64,000 bases of DNA from Bacillus alveayuensis. GTDB lineage: Bacteria; Bacillota; Bacilli; Bacillales; Aeribacillaceae. The notes beneath the pieces were generated by a model. It worked only from the letters and a program-made list of their open reading frames with translations, did not search any database and was not told the DNA's origin. Positions within the stretch are counted from its first letter, which is position 1; each line of letters opens with the position of its first letter. Of this stretch, positions 62,153 through 64,000 are shown piece after piece. Made by a program: the position numbers and the translations under genes. The stretch lies in the NCBI GenBank assembly GCA_030812955.1, contig JAUSTR010000011.1, forward strand, positions 1 to 64,000. The letters are read 5' to 3'.

Positions 62153-63283
62153 TTATTTCCCCCAAATATTTGACTCATCTATTACTTGTAATACATCTTC
62201 AATCTCTGTTGTAAAAAAGGTGATATGTCCCATTTTCCGATTTTCTTTTGCTTCTTTTTTACCGTACAAATATAGTTTTCCTTTTCGCAGTATATCGTCC
62301 TCTTTCATCACCCGTTCGATATGCTGACCTAATATGTTGACCATGACGCCTTCGTGCAGCATGGATGTTGGGGCTAACGGCAGACCACAAATAGCTCGAA
62401 CATGTTGCTCAAATTGTGATGTTTGGCATAAATCCATCGTATAATGTCCAGAATTATGTGGACGAGGGGCTAATTCATTAATATAAATGTCGTCATTTGT
62501 TACAAACATTTCAACCGCTAATGTTCCAATGAGACCTAAATTTTCAGCAACCATAATAGCCAAATTTTTTGCCTTTTCTTTTAAAGAATTTGATATTCTT
62601 GCAGGAACAATACTTTCATGAAGAATGTTGTGAACATGAATGTTTTCAGCAACAGGAAACGTTGTCATTTCCCCTTTCACACTTCTCGTAACAATAACGG
62701 AAATCTCCTTTTCAAAAGGGATCCATTTTTCTAGAACACATCGTCCTTGTTGTAATAACACTTTCGCTTGTTTCGCATCATCGAAAGCTTTAATCACCCA
62801 TTGTCCTTTGCCATCATATCCGCCACGACAAGTTTTAAGAACACAAGGCAGCCCTATTTCTTCGATCCCTTCTTGTAATTGCTGTTCTGTTTCAACGACT
62901 TTATATAGAGCGACTTTCGCACCAGCTTGTTCAATTCCTTCTTTTTCCATTTTGCGATCTTGTGTAATGGACAATAGTTTGCTGCCTTGTGGCAAATAAG
63001 CATGCTCTTCAAGCCAATTTAATGCTTGATAATCGATATTTTCAAATTCATACGTAATTACATCACTAATTTCCGCAAGCTTTTGTATAGCATCTAAATC
63101 GTCATAGGATGCCGTAATTTCTATGTCGCTTACTTGGCCACACGGGCAATTTGGTGTTGGATCTAATACAGCTACGTTATATCCCATGTTTTTTGCGGCA
63201 ATCGCCATAAAACGACCAAGCTGCCCCCCGCCGATGATTCCAATTGTTTGCCCTGGCAAAATCGTTTTATACAAGTTGATCAC
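62153..63283 (-). CDS. purK: N5-CAIR synthetase, ATPase subunit
   Basis: A 376-residue ATP-grasp enzyme: [20 protein letters not shown], then [44 protein letters not shown] and [16 protein letters not shown]. It carboxylates AIR to N5-CAIR for PurE. The start appears to be GTG at 63283, overlapping purE by 17 bases, with a weak ribosome site, so coupling is likely. Confidence 0.95.
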   Translation of the reverse strand: MINLYKTILPGQTIGIIGGGQLGRFMAIAAKNMGYNVAVLDPTPNCPCGQVSDIEITASYDDLDAIQKLAEISDVITYEFENIDYQALNWLEEHAYLPQGSKLLSITQDRKMEKEGIEQAGAKVALYKVVETEQQLQEGIEEIGLPCVLKTCRGGYDGKGQWVIKAFDDAKQAKVLLQQGRCVLEKWIPFEKEISVIVTRSVKGEMTTFPVAENIHVHNILHESIVPARISNSLKEKAKNLAIMVAENLGLIGTLAVEMFVTNDDIYINELAPRPHNSGHYTMDLCQTSQFEQHVRAICGLPLAPTSMLHEGVMVNILGQHIERVMKEDDILRKGKLYLYGKKEAKENRKMGHITFFTTEIEDVLQVIDESNIWGK

Positions 63284-63755
63284 TGCTTTCTAAAACGGTT
63301 TCCTTCGTTTTTTCTCTCTGTTCCTCTAGCTTCTTTTGAATTTTTTCATCTGTTATAGACAAAATTTGTGCCGCTAACAATCCCGCATTTTTGGCCCCTG
63401 CTTTTCCAATCGCAACAGTCGCAACTGGAACTCCGCCTGGCATTTGTACTATCGATAATAACGAATCGAGTCCATTTAACGTACTTGATTTCACCGGAAC
63501 TCCTATTACAGGAAGAGTGGTTTTCGCTGCAACCATACCTGGTAAATGAGCTGCTCCTCCTGCTCCTGCAATGATAACCTTTAAACCACGATCCCGAGCC
63601 GTTTCCGCATATTCAAACATCCAGTCAGGAGTTCGGTGTGCAGAAACGACTTTTTTCTCATATGATATGTCCAACGAATCTAACACTTCACATGCATGCT
63701 TCATTGTCTCCCAGTCTGACGTACTTCCCATAATGACGCCAACGATTGGCTTCAT
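63267..63755 (-). CDS. purE: N5-CAIR mutase
   Basis: A 162-residue class-I Pur[57 protein letters not shown] and the later [25 protein letters not shown] split around residue 95-118. It converts N5-CAIR to CAIR. GGGGG lies before the ATG. First gene of the twelve-gene operon purEKBCSQLFMNHD. Confidence 0.95.
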   Translation of the reverse strand: MKPIVGVIMGSTSDWETMKHACEVLDSLDISYEKKVVSAHRTPDWMFEYAETARDRGLKVIIAGAGGAAHLPGMVAAKTTLPVIGVPVKSSTLNGLDSLLSIVQMPGGVPVATVAIGKAGAKNAGLLAAQILSITDEKIQKKLEEQREKTKETVLESSDQLV

Positions 63756-63897
63756 GTTGTTCCCCCTTTAACAATTAATTCCAGTTTTAAATATATGAAA
63801 AAAAACTGATTGCTTTCATACAATGTTTTTTTGAACAGAACGGACATTTAAGGGGTAAAATCCTTTTAGTTTGCAAAAGTGTTTAAAAATAGTAAAT

Positions 63898-63996
63898 GCC
63901 CGCTCTGTATTTTTCCCTCATAATCATGGAAAGTAATACAAACCGGGCATAGAACACCTATCAATGCTCAATGACTGGTATAATTTATTACTTTCC
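63898..63996 (-). promoter_or_regulatory. purE leader with mutually exclusive hairpins
   Basis: Read on the minus strand, segment A (GGAAAGTAATA, 63996-63986) can pair perfectly with segment B (TATTACTTTCC, 63938-63928). B can instead pair within GCCCG-GTATT-TTCC against GGAA-ATAC-CGGGC (63948-63898). Such alternatives are typical of attenuators and riboswitches. A canonical purine aptamer was not found in the visible 245 bases and may lie beyond the window edge. Confidence 0.5.
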
Positions 63997-64000
63997 CTCA

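Noticed and set aside
63772..64000. A standard purine riboswitch aptamer upstream of purE
   Set aside because: The conserved junction and loop sequences were not found in the visible leader; it may lie beyond the window.

Overview
The window is a low-GC Bacillaceae chromosome segment. The gene order from about 29.6 kb to the right edge is the classic Bacillus subtilis block (rlmCD, dgkB, gatBAC, opuE/putP, camS, ligA, pcrA, pcrB, yerC, yerB, adeC-like, then purDHNMFLQSCBKE), read here mostly on the minus strand. Small sporulation-type (YjcZ) and Fur-regulated-basic-protein-type ORFs, lipoproteins with typical lipoboxes, and strong AGGAGG ribosome sites agree with this. I cannot fix the species; a moderately thermophilic Bacillus relative is a guess.

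Layout: (1) 0.2-6.4 kb, a GABA-utilisation operon (activator, gabT, permease, aldehyde dehydrogenase) behind a perfect-looking sigma-54 promoter and two inverted-repeat activator sites. (2) 6.4-6.9 kb, a multi-hairpin repeat followed by an array of 21-bp repeats. (3) 7.2-10.4 kb, two chemoreceptors, one of them HemAT. (4) 10.6-14.0 kb, a decayed accessory zone: a second, better preserved cloverleaf repeat, a small hypothetical gene, a frameshifted and truncated IS110-type transposase inserted behind the 5' part of an exported-protein gene, and a HemD-like gene interrupted by one amber codon. (5) 14.1-21.2 kb, a GlpP-type antiterminator and an ABC-importer operon of the glycerol-3-phosphate/sugar class with a TIM-barrel protein and a HAD phosphatase; a long terminator lies in its leader. 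(6) 21.6-22.1 kb, a deleted NitT/TauT-type permease. (7) 22.2-27.3 kb, a seven-gene minus-strand cluster with two different four-histidine (di-heme type) membrane cytochromes, an ApbE flavin transferase without a signal peptide, a copper-amine-oxidase-N-like secreted protein, an anchored protein and a two-component system. I regard this as the best candidate for an uncharacterised system. (8) 28.0-29.6 kb, a large serine recombinase translationally coupled to a 56-residue ORF, abutting the 3' end of rlmCD. (9) 29.6-50.4 kb, core housekeeping genes with a few small ORFs, a PAS-HD hydrolase, a transposase remnant and a second 21-bp repeat array. (10) 51-63.8 kb, the complete 12-gene purine operon, with a leader at the right edge that can form mutually exclusive hairpins.

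The genes therefore cover nitrogen scavenging (GABA, purine base salvage), de novo purine synthesis, tRNA-Gln amidation, DNA repair and replication (LigA, PcrA), archaeal-type lipid synthesis (PcrB), taxis, and an envelope redox module. No rRNA, intact tRNA or CRISPR array was seen. Start codons were revised where the longest open frame began inside a ribosome site or promoter.
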